Below are positions 27,849 through 38,700 of a DNA stretch of 64,000 nucleotides, piece after piece (the first letter of the stretch is position 1; the number at the start of each line of letters is the position of its first letter). The position numbers and the translations under genes were made by a program. Below the pieces are notes generated by a model, which ran no database searches, was not told the DNA's origin, and saw only the letters and a list, made by a program, of their open reading frames with translations. The stretch spans positions 132,561 to 196,560 of the forward strand of contig JADKFA010000009.1 of the NCBI GenBank assembly GCA_016717725.1. The letters run 5' to 3'. The DNA is from Bacteroidota bacterium. GTDB taxonomy: Bacteria; Bacteroidota; Bacteroidia; AKYH767-A; OLB10.

Positions 27849-29093
27849 CTATTTTCTAAACGAGGCTTTTCTTCCTGCTGTATTTCTTGATGGTCCAGCG
27901 GGTGTTGGCTTACGTGGGCCTTGACGATTTTTTGTTGCTAATGCAGGATCGGGAGCGAGTAGTACACCATCTTGTAAAAATTTATGCTTACGAATAATTT
28001 CTAATTCATCGCCGTACTTTTTAATCAACTCCTTTTCTACATCACCATCATCATAGCTACGGAAGCTAACGGAAACACCTTCTCTTCCTGCTCGTCCGGT
28101 ACGACCAATTCGATGCACATACGTTTCGCCATCGGCAGGCATATCAAAATTGATCACTAGATCCAATTCCTTTACATCAATACCACGGGAAGCCAAATCC
28201 GTTGCCACTAAAATTTTCAAACTATGAGCTTTGAACGATTGCAACGCTTTCTCTCTTTGATTTTGTGATTTATCGCCGTGAATAGCTTGTGCAGGATGTC
28301 CTTCTTTCGTTAACACTTTTGACAAACGATCGGCACCTCTTTTTGTTCTTGTAAAAATTAATGCTTGCTCTGCTGGTTCCTTCTCCAACACATCCAACAA
28401 TAAATGTTGACGTTGATCGCGATTCACATAATACATGCGTTGACGAATTTTAGGAAGGTTATTTTCATCGGCAACAATTTGCACTCTAACGGGATCGGAC
28501 ATGTGCTTTTCTGCCATCGTGCGAATATCGTTGGGCATTGTAGCGCTGAATAATAATGTTTGACGCTTTTTAGGAAGTAAGCCCAAAATTTTATTTAAGT
28601 CGCGTGCAAATCCCATATCAAGCATACGATCACATTCATCCAACACCAACACATCTACTTCACCTAAGCGCAAATGTCCTTGATTATATAAATCGATTAA
28701 TCGACCAGGGGTAGCAATCACAATAGCGGGATGACGTCTTAATTCTTGTTCTTGATTTCTTTGACCTACTCCACCATAAATGAGCGCCATTCTAAATGGC
28801 AATGATTTTCCGTAAGCACTGAAATTATCATAGATCTGAATGGCTAGTTCACGTGTAGGTGCTAGCACTAAAACTTTAATTCCTTTTGGGGGAGTAGACG
28901 TTCCCAAAATATGTAAGATGGGCAATGCGAAAGCTGCTGTTTTGCCTGTTCCTGTTTGAGCTAAGGAGAGAACATCTCTGCCTGCCATTACAGCAGGAAT
29001 AGTTTGTTCTTGTACTGGGGTAGGCTCACGGTACCCTTTTTCATGCAATGCTTCTAGAATTTGCGGAAGCAGTTTTAAGTCACTAAATTTCAT
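27849..29093 (-). CDS. rhlE: DEAD-box ATP-dependent RNA helicase, RhlE type
   Basis: 414 residues. Motifs in order: Q motif REPTPVQEQTIP, Walker A AQTGTGKT (about 44-51), PTRELA, TPGRL, motif II, SAT, and HRIGRTGRAGR at the end of the second RecA domain. Motif II reads DECD (LVLDECDRMLDMGF) rather than the usual DEAD; D and E, which hold Mg and activate water, are kept. A short basic tail (GPRKPTPAGPSRNT) ends the protein, as in RhlE. Likely roles are unwinding RNA in ribosome assembly or mRNA decay, particularly in the cold. Confidence 0.93.
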   Translation of the reverse strand: MKFSDLKLLPQILEALHEKGYREPTPVQEQTIPAVMAGRDVLSLAQTGTGKTAAFALPILHILGTSTPPKGIKVLVLAPTRELAIQIYDNFSAYGKSLPFRMALIYGGVGQRNQEQELRRHPAIVIATPGRLIDLYNQGHLRLGEVDVLVLDECDRMLDMGFARDLNKILGLLPKKRQTLLFSATMPNDIRTMAEKHMSDPVRVQIVADENNLPKIRQRMYYVNRDQRQHLLLDVLEKEPAEQALIFTRTKRGADRLSKVLTKEGHPAQAIHGDKSQNQREKALQSFKAHSLKILVATDLASRGIDVKELDLVINFDMPADGETYVHRIGRTGRAGREGVSVSFRSYDDGDVEKELIKKYGDELEIIRKHKFLQDGVLLAPDPALATKNRQGPRKPTPAGPSRNTAGRKASFRK

Positions 29094-29260
29094 AATTAAT
29101 TAATACCCATACGTTTAAAACCATGAAATTCGATCATGATTGCGGATGAGTGGCCTTAGGGGCAATTTCTATTAAAACCGGGAGGGTTTGCGTGTGTGAA
29201 GAAATCTCTTGCATCAACGATAGAAACCACGCTTCTGATGGTGCAAAGATACGGAATAAT

Positions 29261-29279
29261 AGGGGTTGATGCAACCCCT
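29261..29279 (+). promoter_or_regulatory. Leader hairpin upstream of the glycine-rich T9SS gene
   Basis: AGGGGTTG, a loop of ATG, then CAACCCCT: an 8-bp perfect stem followed by TTCTTTCTT. It lies between the divergent rhlE start and the likely GTG start at 29364, so it could be a transcriptional attenuator on the plus strand. If translation began at 29196 it would lie inside the coding region. Confidence 0.4.
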
Positions 29280-29363
29280 TCTTTCTTACCATTCACATTA
29301 GCAATACATGAAACCTTTTACATACTAAATCGTACAAAAAAACTGCAAAAAAACACATTTGTC

Positions 29364-31553
29364 GTGAGAAAGTCCCAATATAAATTACGAGTAAGTACAA
29401 AGCAAAAAACAACCTATCGAAAAGTAATTTTGTCAATAAGCATGGCGGCAATAGCTGGAGCTTGTTTTTTTATGTTTAATAATTTAGGTACATCAGAAAA
29501 AGCAAACGCGAATCCAGGAAAAGATGGTGCTAAAACAATCACAGCACTCAATACCATATTAAATGAATTTACTAGTCTTACTTCAAATGCATCTGCAGGA
29601 GCAACTACTATTTCGGTAAGTTCATCTTCACTCAATGCCAATAGTCGTTTTTCAAGCTCACTTTCTGCAGGTGATTTAATTTTAATTATTCAGATGCAAG
29701 GTGCGAGTATCACAACATCTGATAATAGTTCCTATGGAAATATAAGTAACTATAATAATTGCGGAAAATATGAATATGCAAAAGTTACATCCGTACCCAA
29801 TAGCACATCCATTACACTTGCTAATAGTTTACTAAATAGTTATACGTCTTCAGGAAAAGTTCAAGTAGTGCGTGTACCTCGATATACCAATTTAACTATC
29901 AATTCTGGTGCTAGTATTACTACGGATGCATGGGATGGTACTATTGGAGGAATCGTTGCTATTGAAGTAGTGAATGATGTTATTTTAAATGGATCCATCA
30001 ATGTAAATTATAAAGGTTTTCGTGGAGGAAGTATTGAACAGAATTCTGTTTTACCAGGGAACATTACAACTAGAAGAACTACCGATTCGAATAACGGCGC
30101 AGAAAAAGGAGAAAGTATTGCAGGTCCTGCTTCCTCATTATCTAACGGACGATATGGAAGAGGGGCTCCTGCGAATGGTGGTGGCGGTGGTAATGCGCAT
30201 AATGCTGCAGGTGGAGGAGGATCCAACTCGGGAGTTACTACAGGTTATACTGGAACAGGAAATCCTGACATTTCGGTTGCAAATTGGATAACAGCTTGGA
30301 ACCTTGAATCGGCAGGCTTTGCTTTAACAACATCTCCAGGAGGAGGAAGAGGAGGATATACGTATTCTCAAAATGGGGCAAACCCCATTACCAAAGGTCC
30401 AGGTCATACGGATTGGGGAGGCGATAATAGAAACAATGTAGGTGGATTTGGTGGTCGACCTTTAGATTATAGTTCAGGAAGAATATTTATGGGCGGTGGT
30501 GGTGGTGCTGGCGATTCCAATAACAACACGGCACAACCCGCAGGAAACGGAGGAGGAATTGTTTTTCTTCTTGTAAAAGGAAATGTGAGTGGAACAGGAT
30601 CCATCTCAGCTAATGGACAAACACCAGCAAGCACACAAGGTCCAAATGGACGTGATGGATCAAGCGGAGGAGGTGGTGGAGGTACCGTTCTCATTTATCA
30701 TTTAGTGGGCAGCACCAGTGGAATTAGCATTGAAGCAGCCGCAGGACAAGGTGGAAGTCAAAATTTAACTGCAACCTCTGAAGCTGAAGGTGCTGGTGGT
30801 GGTGGTGGTGGTGGATATGTTGCAATTACCAATTTACCTCCTATTTCAATTTCAGTAGCTGGTGGTGTAAATGGAACATCCAATTCATCCGCTGTAACTG
30901 CATTCATTCCCAACGGAGCTACAAGTGGTGCGCCTGGATTGATTGCTTCATTACCTTTATCGTTCAATCCATATAGTGCAGGAAGTAGTCCATTACCTGT
31001 TGTATTAAAATCATTTGCTGTAGAAGAGAATAATGAAAAAGCGCTATTAATTTGGGAAACTGCGTCTGAAATAAACAATGATTATTTTATTCTCGAACGT
31101 AGTTGGGATGGAAACAACTTTGAATTTCTTGGACAAGTAAAAGGATCGGGTACTACGACTATGCCAAATAAATATTCCTTCACAGATGATTCTCCTCTGT
31201 TAGGAATAAGCTACTACCGACTTACACAAATTGATTTTAATGGAGAAAAAGAAATATTTCCTCCTCGTTCATTTTCATTTTCCTTAGAAGGAACTGAAAT
31301 GAAATTGTTACAATTTGGACCGAATCCATTTATAGATGAGATTTCATTATTAATTCAATTTCCAAACAACACACAACTTAGAGCGGAACTATTTACGATC
31401 GATGGTAAAAAAGTTTGGGAAACGGAGCAAGAGGCCACTGCAGGAAGAGAATCCTATACGCTAAATCCAGATATACGTTCATCAGGAGTTTACCATTTAC
31501 GATTGAGCAATTCGGAAGGGAAAAGTTTGCTGTTGAAGTTGGTGAAACGGTAG
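29364..31553 (+). CDS. Glycine-rich secreted protein with T9SS sorting domain
   Basis: 729 residues from GTG 29364; the open frame reaches back to another GTG at 29196. The GTG at 29364 gives a basic start, VRKSQYKLRVSTKQKTTYRK, directly before a membrane-spanning segment and the cleavage site KANA-NPG. From there comes a beta-rich domain, a long glycine-rich section (about 200-520 of the open frame, GGGGGN, GGGRGG and GGGGGGG runs) and a fibronectin-like block (LPVVLKSFAVEENNEKALLI). The T9SS domain (FGPNPFIDEIS, SGVYHLRL, LLKLVKR) closes it. It may be a structural or adhesive surface protein. The start choice is uncertain. Confidence 0.8.
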   Translation: MRKSQYKLRVSTKQKTTYRKVILSISMAAIAGACFFMFNNLGTSEKANANPGKDGAKTITALNTILNEFTSLTSNASAGATTISVSSSSLNANSRFSSSLSAGDLILIIQMQGASITTSDNSSYGNISNYNNCGKYEYAKVTSVPNSTSITLANSLLNSYTSSGKVQVVRVPRYTNLTINSGASITTDAWDGTIGGIVAIEVVNDVILNGSINVNYKGFRGGSIEQNSVLPGNITTRRTTDSNNGAEKGESIAGPASSLSNGRYGRGAPANGGGGGNAHNAAGGGGSNSGVTTGYTGTGNPDISVANWITAWNLESAGFALTTSPGGGRGGYTYSQNGANPITKGPGHTDWGGDNRNNVGGFGGRPLDYSSGRIFMGGGGGAGDSNNNTAQPAGNGGGIVFLLVKGNVSGTGSISANGQTPASTQGPNGRDGSSGGGGGGTVLIYHLVGSTSGISIEAAAGQGGSQNLTATSEAEGAGGGGGGGYVAITNLPPISISVAGGVNGTSNSSAVTAFIPNGATSGAPGLIASLPLSFNPYSAGSSPLPVVLKSFAVEENNEKALLIWETASEINNDYFILERSWDGNNFEFLGQVKGSGTTTMPNKYSFTDDSPLLGISYYRLTQIDFNGEKEIFPPRSFSFSLEGTEMKLLQFGPNPFIDEISLLIQFPNNTQLRAELFTIDGKKVWETEQEATAGRESYTLNPDIRSSGVYHLRLSNSEGKSLLLKLVKR

Positions 31554-31719
31554 ATGTTGCCGGTTAGATGTTGGATGTTAGTTTTTGGATATTAGATTTT
31601 GGATGTTTTCCCGTTGTCTTATTACTATCCTTCGATTAAAGATTTATAGCTGCTGGCTTCTAGCTATTGACAAAAAATCCAAATTCTAACCTCTAAAATC
31701 TAATCGCGAATCCTAGCGA

Positions 31720-33897
31720 CTAATTTCTAACTACTCTACTGCTCCAAACGCTTTTGTCTTTGCTAACAATGATAATATAAATTCCTTTTTCAGTGAATGA
31801 TAAATCCAATTGAAGCGGTTGTTCTTTTTGCTTTTGGATGGAGAGGGCATTGATTAATTTTCCATCGATGCTGTACAAACTCACGGCATACTTTCCACTT
31901 TCCGCTCCTGGCATTTCAATGTTCACACGATCTTGAGTTGGATTTGGATAAATGAATAATGTATTTGATGAGGTATTATTAGATTCAACAATTCCTGTAG
32001 TACCCACCACAACGACTTCTGCCATTGGTGTAATTACAGGGGGATTATTATCAAAATAAATTTTAGCTTCATTCGCTATTACCGTTCCTACATTCAAATT
32101 ATTTTGGGGTATTACTTTAAAAATAATGTAGCCTTTACTATTAGTAGGATCAACGGATGTAGGTGGAAGATTAATACCATTAAAAGAAAACTCTAACTCG
32201 CGTGGGTAAATGATTTGAGTAGTGTAGGCGTGACTTGCTGATAAAATTTCAATCGAGTTTAATTTTACTTCCGCAGGTAAAATATCGGTAAGGCGCACCG
32301 TTAGTGCGTTGGCATTGCCTGTATTTTCGAATTCGATTCTGTATGTAAGAGGTTGACCCGAAAGAATGTTAGCTTGCGGAATTGTTCCATTCGGGAAAAC
32401 CGTTTTGATGTTGGGGTCATAAGAGTTCACGACATCTACCCATCCACTTGCTAAATTATTGGATGGATTTATATCTGTACCAGGAGAGGTAGTAACGTTA
32501 GCTTCAAAATAAACAGAATCGCCAATTACTAAGTTGCTATCGGCGATTACAGAAACAACTATATTATGATGTTGAAGTGGTGCAAGTGGAAATATATTCC
32601 AAGTAATCAAATTTCCAACAATGGAAGCTGGTGTTTCAGATGCTGTGTCAAAATAGACAGAATCAGGAAGTGTTAAAACCAACACTCCAGAAGCCAGGTC
32701 ACTACCTAAATTTTTCACACTTAGATTTACTGTCGATTCTATTAATGGACGAACTTGTTGGGCAGACATCGTTAATGACAAGTCGGTAGTTCCGGGTATT
32801 GGATAAACAGCAAAATCATTATTACTACTCGTGTTCCCTGCAGTACTAAAATTAAAATTGTAAGAAGCAGGACTTACAGAAAACCATGGAGGAACATTTG
32901 CAATACTTACAGAATGAGCCCCAGCACCTATGTATATCCCGTAATTTCCAATTGAATCTGTTACATTATATGCATAAAATGGATTTGATTGTAGAAAAAT
33001 ATTTGATATTCCGTAATCAGTTCCATTATTGATTCCGTCATTATTTAAATCCATGAATACATTTCCAGATACCAAACTTGGATTATTAATACCATTTAGT
33101 GTTATTACATTAATATCTCGCATTGTGGATCCGATGAATACACCATTACGATACTCTGATGCCAAAACTACTATTACTCCATATTGCATTAAATTGGGAG
33201 TGAATGAAGCGATCCCAGTTAAGTTATCAAAAGTGATGGGTGCACTCGAAGAGATAAATTGAGTTGGAGTATAAGGAGGAGAATAGGCAACTATTTGATT
33301 ACTATCCTCACGCGCACCAATCAAACTATATACTATACTATCTCCGTCAATATCAGTCGCGACATTTGGAAATATTGACGGTTGATTCAAGCAAAAGTAA
33401 GGAGCATTAATAGGCAAAAATTCGGGTAAACTATTTGTTGGATTATTCAAATTATCCAATACTGCTTCACAATAAAACCCACCACTGCCATTTAAAAACG
33501 AAATATTCCTACAACAATCCGAATATGTAAATTTCCACAACGTACTCGCAGTTGGCAACACCACCGTTCCTGAATATTCAGTAATCTCTATACCAATTCC
33601 ATTAGTACATAATAAAGGAACCATTGGAGCACATGTTAATGGGGGTAATGTCTGTTGACTCACCATTGTAAGAGTAACAGAACTGGATATTGGTTGTGCA
33701 AGTGAAGCATCAAAATAGACTATAGCAATTGCTGTTGGTGCTGATACACCAGCACAATCCCTGTAAATCTGAGCTTTTATAGTAAAGGTATTGGGTGTGC
33801 CAGTATATTGTACTGTAATGGTTTGACCTGCAATATGCGAGGCCTGTACATTCATCGCAAAGAAGAATGTCATTAAAACTAGGAAGAGTTTTTTCAT
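31720..33897 (-). CDS. Large secreted protein with DUF11-like domains and T9SS sorting domain
   Basis: 725 residues from ATG 33897; the frame extends to 33930, but MKKLFLVLMTFFFAMNVQAS is the natural signal peptide. Residues 20-280 form the recurrent Bacteroidota N-terminal domain beginning SHIAGQTITVQYTG with cysteine pairs (YRDCAG and YSDCCRNISF). A SdrD-like B domain (SGNVFMDLNNDGINNGTD) follows at about 285, then two DUF11-like repeats (VNLSVKNLGSDLASGVLVLT, YRIEFENTGNANALTVRLTD). The T9SS domain ends SSRVVRN. It is probably a long surface stalk or adhesin. Confidence 0.87.
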   Translation of the reverse strand: MKKLFLVLMTFFFAMNVQASHIAGQTITVQYTGTPNTFTIKAQIYRDCAGVSAPTAIAIVYFDASLAQPISSSVTLTMVSQQTLPPLTCAPMVPLLCTNGIGIEITEYSGTVVLPTASTLWKFTYSDCCRNISFLNGSGGFYCEAVLDNLNNPTNSLPEFLPINAPYFCLNQPSIFPNVATDIDGDSIVYSLIGAREDSNQIVAYSPPYTPTQFISSSAPITFDNLTGIASFTPNLMQYGVIVVLASEYRNGVFIGSTMRDINVITLNGINNPSLVSGNVFMDLNNDGINNGTDYGISNIFLQSNPFYAYNVTDSIGNYGIYIGAGAHSVSIANVPPWFSVSPASYNFNFSTAGNTSSNNDFAVYPIPGTTDLSLTMSAQQVRPLIESTVNLSVKNLGSDLASGVLVLTLPDSVYFDTASETPASIVGNLITWNIFPLAPLQHHNIVVSVIADSNLVIGDSVYFEANVTTSPGTDINPSNNLASGWVDVVNSYDPNIKTVFPNGTIPQANILSGQPLTYRIEFENTGNANALTVRLTDILPAEVKLNSIEILSASHAYTTQIIYPRELEFSFNGINLPPTSVDPTNSKGYIIFKVIPQNNLNVGTVIANEAKIYFDNNPPVITPMAEVVVVGTTGIVESNNTSSNTLFIYPNPTQDRVNIEMPGAESGKYAVSLYSIDGKLINALSIQKQKEQPLQLDLSFTEKGIYIIIVSKDKSVWSSRVVRN

Positions 33898-33976
33898 GGG
33901 GTTGGATGGGTTAGTCAACGTTGTTACCATAAAGATGTGAAAAAGCTGAAAAAGGTTGCATGAGGTTGGATGTTAG

Positions 33977-33994
33977 TCCCGATAGCTATCGGGA
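33977..33994. repeat. 18-bp palindrome TCCCGATAGCTATCGGGA, copy 2
   Basis: Perfect copy, flanked by TTAG and TTAGTTG. Confidence 0.9.
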
Positions 33995-34172
33995 TTAGTT
34001 GTTAGATGTTAGTTTAGGCTTCGCGATTAGCCACTAGGAGATTTTCCTTTTCGAAAAGCGCTTCGTCCCATTATTGCTTTCTTAAAACACTAGAGGGGAC
34101 TGAAGTACACTATAGGACACAATAGAATTGCCGGTCAATAATTTATTTCGCTTCTATTAATTGAGAGGTTAG

Positions 34173-34190
34173 TCCCGATAGCTATCGGGA
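34173..34190. repeat. 18-bp palindrome TCCCGATAGCTATCGGGA, copy 3
   Basis: Perfect copy, flanked by GTTAG and TTAGTCG; its flanks match copy 2. Confidence 0.9.
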
Positions 34191-34225
34191 TTAGTCGCGA
34201 GGCTTCGAGATTAGATAAAATCTAA

Positions 34226-34243
34226 TCCCGATAGCTATCGGGA
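34226..34243. repeat. 18-bp palindrome TCCCGATAGCTATCGGGA, copy 4
   Basis: Perfect copy, 36 bases after copy 3. Confidence 0.9.
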
Positions 34244-34271
34244 CCAAAGTCTAATGTCTAACCACTAAAAT

Positions 34272-35399
34272 CTACCCAAACTCTACAGTGGCTACGCCGA
34301 AACGTTTTAGGGTACGGACATGTGACATGAAAGCGTCTGAAAAATATTTATTCTCCATGTACGTGATGCCAAACTCCCTTGCTGTTTCACGAACGATGGG
34401 AGCTATCTTTGGGTAATGCACATGACATACTTTTGGAAAAAGATGATGTTCAACTTGGAAATTAAGTCCGCCGATATAATAGGAAAGTAGTTTATTATGC
34501 GTTGCAAAATCAACTGTAGTTTCTAATTGATGTACTGCCCAAGAGTTTTCAATAGTACCATTTTCTGTAGGAACTGGATGAGAAGTTCCCTCCACAGTAT
34601 GCGCTAATTGAAAGATGACTGTAAGTACAAGTCCGGCTACAAAATGCATCAACAAGAAACCTGCAATCCAAATTGGCCAAGAAACATTAAAGACAAAGAT
34701 GGGAATGAAAACTAAATACGCGAAATAAAATACTTTTGTAAGTGCAATTCTAAACAACATTCCACGTGCTTCACTTTTACTCAATGGACTCACACCATTT
34801 TTCATATAGCGTCGGAACTGAAGAAAATCTTTTGCGGTAGCCCAGTACAGCGTAAGGATTCCATAAAACAAAAACGCATAAAAAACTTGATACTGCTGAA
34901 TTCCTTTTGACTTTGTATGTGGCGACATTCTCAAAATTAATTTGTCGTCGATGTCTTCATCGTACTTTGAAATGTTTGTGTACGTATGATGCAAAATATT
35001 ATGTTGGAGTTTCCAATTAAAAATAGAACCCCCTAATAAAACCAATGAATAGCCCATCAACTTATTTACGGTATCATTATTCGAATAGGCACCATGATTA
35101 GCATCGTGCATCACACTCATTCCAATTCCTGCTAATGCAATGCCCATAATGAACCAACCCATCATTTGCAATCCCACCGACATGTTCACTAATGACATAA
35201 CAACTAAAGGACCCAAAAACAAAGTCAATAACAAAACAGTTTTAATATACATTTGGGCATTACCTTGTTTCGAAATATTATTTTCAATAAAATAATTATC
35301 GACACGACTTCGAAGCACTTTAAAGAATTCTTTCTGATCCTCTCCTGCGAATTTTATATTTCCTTTTACCTTGCTCAAGACGTTTTCAATTTGCCCCAA
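34272..35399 (-). CDS. Membrane fatty-acid desaturase (acyl-CoA front-end type)
   Basis: 375 residues with four main membrane segments. Three histidine boxes hold the di-iron centre: HDANHGAY (about 113-120), HNILHHTYTN (about 134-143) and the last box QVEHHLFPKVC (about 310-320), whose Q-x-x-H-H form is characteristic of front-end/linoleoyl-type desaturases. It inserts a double bond into a fatty acyl chain, probably adjusting membrane fluidity. It has no N-terminal cytochrome b5 domain, so reducing power must come from a separate ferredoxin or cytochrome. Confidence 0.93.
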   Translation of the reverse strand: MGQIENVLSKVKGNIKFAGEDQKEFFKVLRSRVDNYFIENNISKQGNAQMYIKTVLLLTLFLGPLVVMSLVNMSVGLQMMGWFIMGIALAGIGMSVMHDANHGAYSNNDTVNKLMGYSLVLLGGSIFNWKLQHNILHHTYTNISKYDEDIDDKLILRMSPHTKSKGIQQYQVFYAFLFYGILTLYWATAKDFLQFRRYMKNGVSPLSKSEARGMLFRIALTKVFYFAYLVFIPIFVFNVSWPIWIAGFLLMHFVAGLVLTVIFQLAHTVEGTSHPVPTENGTIENSWAVHQLETTVDFATHNKLLSYYIGGLNFQVEHHLFPKVCHVHYPKIAPIVRETAREFGITYMENKYFSDAFMSHVRTLKRFGVATVEFG

Positions 35400-35736
35400 A
35401 GATACATTTTAAAAGCATCGACTCGGTAAATAACATGAATCACTAATTGATTATGAATTACTTACAATAGCGAACAATTGGATTATTTACAATAAACAGA
35501 CTTTGAATCTACAATAAAATCACAAAATTGGCTCGCTAAGGCGCAGAGCCGCAAAGAATCTCAATTAAGTGCACAAAGTGTTAAACAAAGTGACACGATG
35601 GAATTACAATTTATTAATTCAAATCGATCATCTAAAAATCTTTGGAAAATCTATTTGTATAAAAGAAATCTAAATTGAAAAGGTGGAAAAACCGTCGACC
35701 GATTCTTCCACCTTTTTCAATTTTATGTGATGCAGT
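35400..35736. other. 337-base gene-free region ending in a terminator hairpin
   Basis: The only structured feature is the hairpin at 35674-35721. A short GC-rich phrase (GCTCGCTAAGGCGCAGAGCC) at about 35530 resembles a Bacteroidota intergenic phrase also seen near 4055. No gene is visible. Confidence 0.6.
35674..35721 (-). terminator. Terminator hairpin after the PNGase F-like gene
   Basis: ATTGAAAAGGTGGAA (35674-35688) pairs with TTCCACCTTTTTCAAT (35706-35721) apart from one extra T. It begins 15 bases past the stop codon at 35737. T-rich sequence on either strand would allow use in both directions. Confidence 0.7.
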
Positions 35737-38700
35737 TTAACGGGTGATTACTACTTTTTGAACTCGCTTTTCATCTCCTGATTGCAGAGAAACATAATAA
35801 ACTCCTGATGATAGAGTACTCACATCCATCACTGATTTTTCCATCACTTGTGAAGCAACTATATCTTGAGAAATTAAAACTTGCCCGAGCATATTCAATA
35901 ATTGCAAGCGTGCTTGTCCGTAAACTGGCAAAGAAAATTCTGCAGTAAGTAAATCATGAGCAGGATTTGGAAACACTTTTAAGATGCCTTCTCCATTTTG
36001 AATTTCAGGAACTGGTAGTGTAAAGTTCACGGTAAACTGCTGATAAATATTATCGCCGAAATCAGGATTAAACGTTTTGATAATAGCTCCTGTATATCCA
36101 TTTTTAATTCTCATGTAACCTGTTCCTTGTGCGGTGTTAGCCCACCAGCTTAATCCATCGTCACCAACATCTATCAATCTAAAAGTAAAGCAATCAAGAG
36201 GCAGATTAACGGTATCCAGATAAGTAGTATTGGCTAGCAATCCCAATTTATTTAAAATATTAGTGCCACTACCGTCTTTCAATGTATACTGAGAATGAGA
36301 TCCATTATTATTTGTTCTTAATTCAAAAACCAATTTATCGGGATATACTGCAGGATAATTAAAATTATTCACGAGCGTATCATTCAATCCATACTGATCG
36401 GCGCTACCATTAGGATTACTTACAATAGCAATAAACTGGTTCGTGTTTGAGCTTAACCAATTTGGTTGCGTCAATGTAACTTCAGCAGTATTTAAAGAAG
36501 CTAAGGTACCTGTCCAATTAAATGTAGACATCACACCTCCCACTCTACCGTAAGTAATCGTTAACGATGTAAGTGTTGTCTCTCCTGTATTTTTAATGGC
36601 AACGACGGGTTGATTACAAATAGGATTAAATCTCTCGTACTCTACTCTTGTAGTTGGATTTTTAATATACGCTACACCTGCATCTAAATTAAAACTCATG
36701 GTATCATAACTCACCAGTTGATTATTGATACGATAGTTGGAAGTTCCATAAGATGTAGAAGGAGGCAAACTATAATCTACACTGATCAACTGTCCTGGTG
36801 AAACTTGAGTAGTGATTTCAAAATCCTTTGTATCCACTACCTCTCCTGGACACCATCCTGCACGATCATAAACCCAAGTTCCACCTTGTGGGTAGATGGG
36901 ATTATCAGCACATTCTTTCCAGACAACGCGCGATAAATTGGTAACACTATTTAAAGTGATTGTATGATTTCGTTGAATGAATTCTCCTTCTTGTCCATGA
37001 CCACTGATAGCAGAACGTATTTTAAACATATATGCATCAGGCGACAATTGCAAGTTACGGGGTTCGAAAATAGTGTTGTTTAAAATGGCAGCAGAGCCCG
37101 CATCTTTCCAAACACCATTAGGCCAAATTTGTTGTAGAGAGCGAACTTTACGAGCAGGAGTTCCCTCATAAAACACAAAAGTAATATCGTTATCTTCCTG
37201 ATATTTTCCCGACTCCATGGCCATAAATTTTCTTCCTTTTAAGATGGGCGCGTAATCGGTTACATCGAATTCCCAAGTCTTACCTATAAGTCCATTCATG
37301 TTTAAACCCTTTCCATAGGGAGTAATAAAATTGATCAACTCAATTGCCATTGGACGCTTATCATAATAACCAATTTGAGAAATGTTAATGGTACTTGTTG
37401 GTGCAACAGCAAATGAATCTAGTTTCGTTCCCGTCTCATCAAACAAATATGTGTACCCACCAGCAGCCCAATAAAAATTAGTGTCGAGAGGCGCTAATGA
37501 ATTATTGACAATAGTATAATGAATTACCGTATTAGCAGGAACTGAAGCAGAATCCAATACGTTGATAGTTTGGATAGAAGTAGTATAAACACCTTTCACG
37601 AAAGTAGTATTGGGACGATCATTAGAAACTAAGAAATTTCGGAATAGATCTTTTCCTGCGCGATTTCTCCAAGTCATCGAAAACATATTCGCATTATTTC
37701 CATTGGCGGACGCATCTGTAATTACATTTCCTGTTCCTTCATCAAATTTATAATAAGCTTGTAAATTCGCATAACTAGGATGGCTTACCGAAATACTATT
37801 ATACATTAAATTTTGCACGGCTGCTAAATCTAGTTCTGTATTCCACATGCTAAATTCATCCATATAACCATAATACACATAGTTATTAACGACAGAACGT
37901 GCAAAGTTCATACGATCAATATTAATGGCTTTGGTTTTCAAATTTCCTGTATGCCACAAAGCGCCATTCAAATAAATATTCATGATGCCCGTAGTTGCAT
38001 TTTTTGTAAACGTCCAGAAATTCCATTGACCTTCTGTTTCTGCTGTAGTAGCTGCTTTATTGATGCGGTCGTACCCTGTACCATCGTTACCACAGTCCCA
38101 ATAAATACTTCCATCACTCCAAGGTAAATGAATATTAAGTTGGCGTGTATTGGTTGCATCCAATGCTTCCAAGGCACTGGTGTTTGCAGGTAAACGAGCT
38201 GGATTTCCATAACACCAAAATGCTAATGATATTTGATTACTAATATTCGCTCCAACCGTATTTGGTAAAGTAACGCCTGCTGCTCCACCATCAATTTCCA
38301 AATAATTATCTACTTGGGTGCTGGTCATTGCCGATGAGAATGCTGTTGTATTTCCATTTACATCATTGGCAGTTCCTGCTGTTGCATTCGAGTAACTGAA
38401 TTCAACAATTAAATTCGAAACACCATCCCAGTTAAACGGATTATAAAAATTAAAGCGATGATTTCCTGCAACAGAAAAAGTAGAATTTAAAAAATACACA
38501 TCTGTGAATCCATTTAGTTCTGGACTATTTGCATTCAATACCGTTTGCGATGTTGCTTTAATTTTAATACGCAAATTATTTACTGAAGAGCCTAACGAAG
38601 ATATATCCAATCCCAATCCTGTAATATCACCTGCGGTAAGTCCGGCTGTAGTTAATTCGGCAGCTGTCCACAAATACTGTGTTCTTGCAATGCTTCCTGC

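Larger units (their letters stand above)
33931..34271. other. 341-base gene-free region with three copies of an 18-bp palindrome
   Basis: Holds TCCCGATAGCTATCGGGA at 33977-33994, 34173-34190 and 34226-34243, embedded in TTAGTCC/GATTAG-type degenerate repeats. No gene is visible. Confidence 0.8.
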
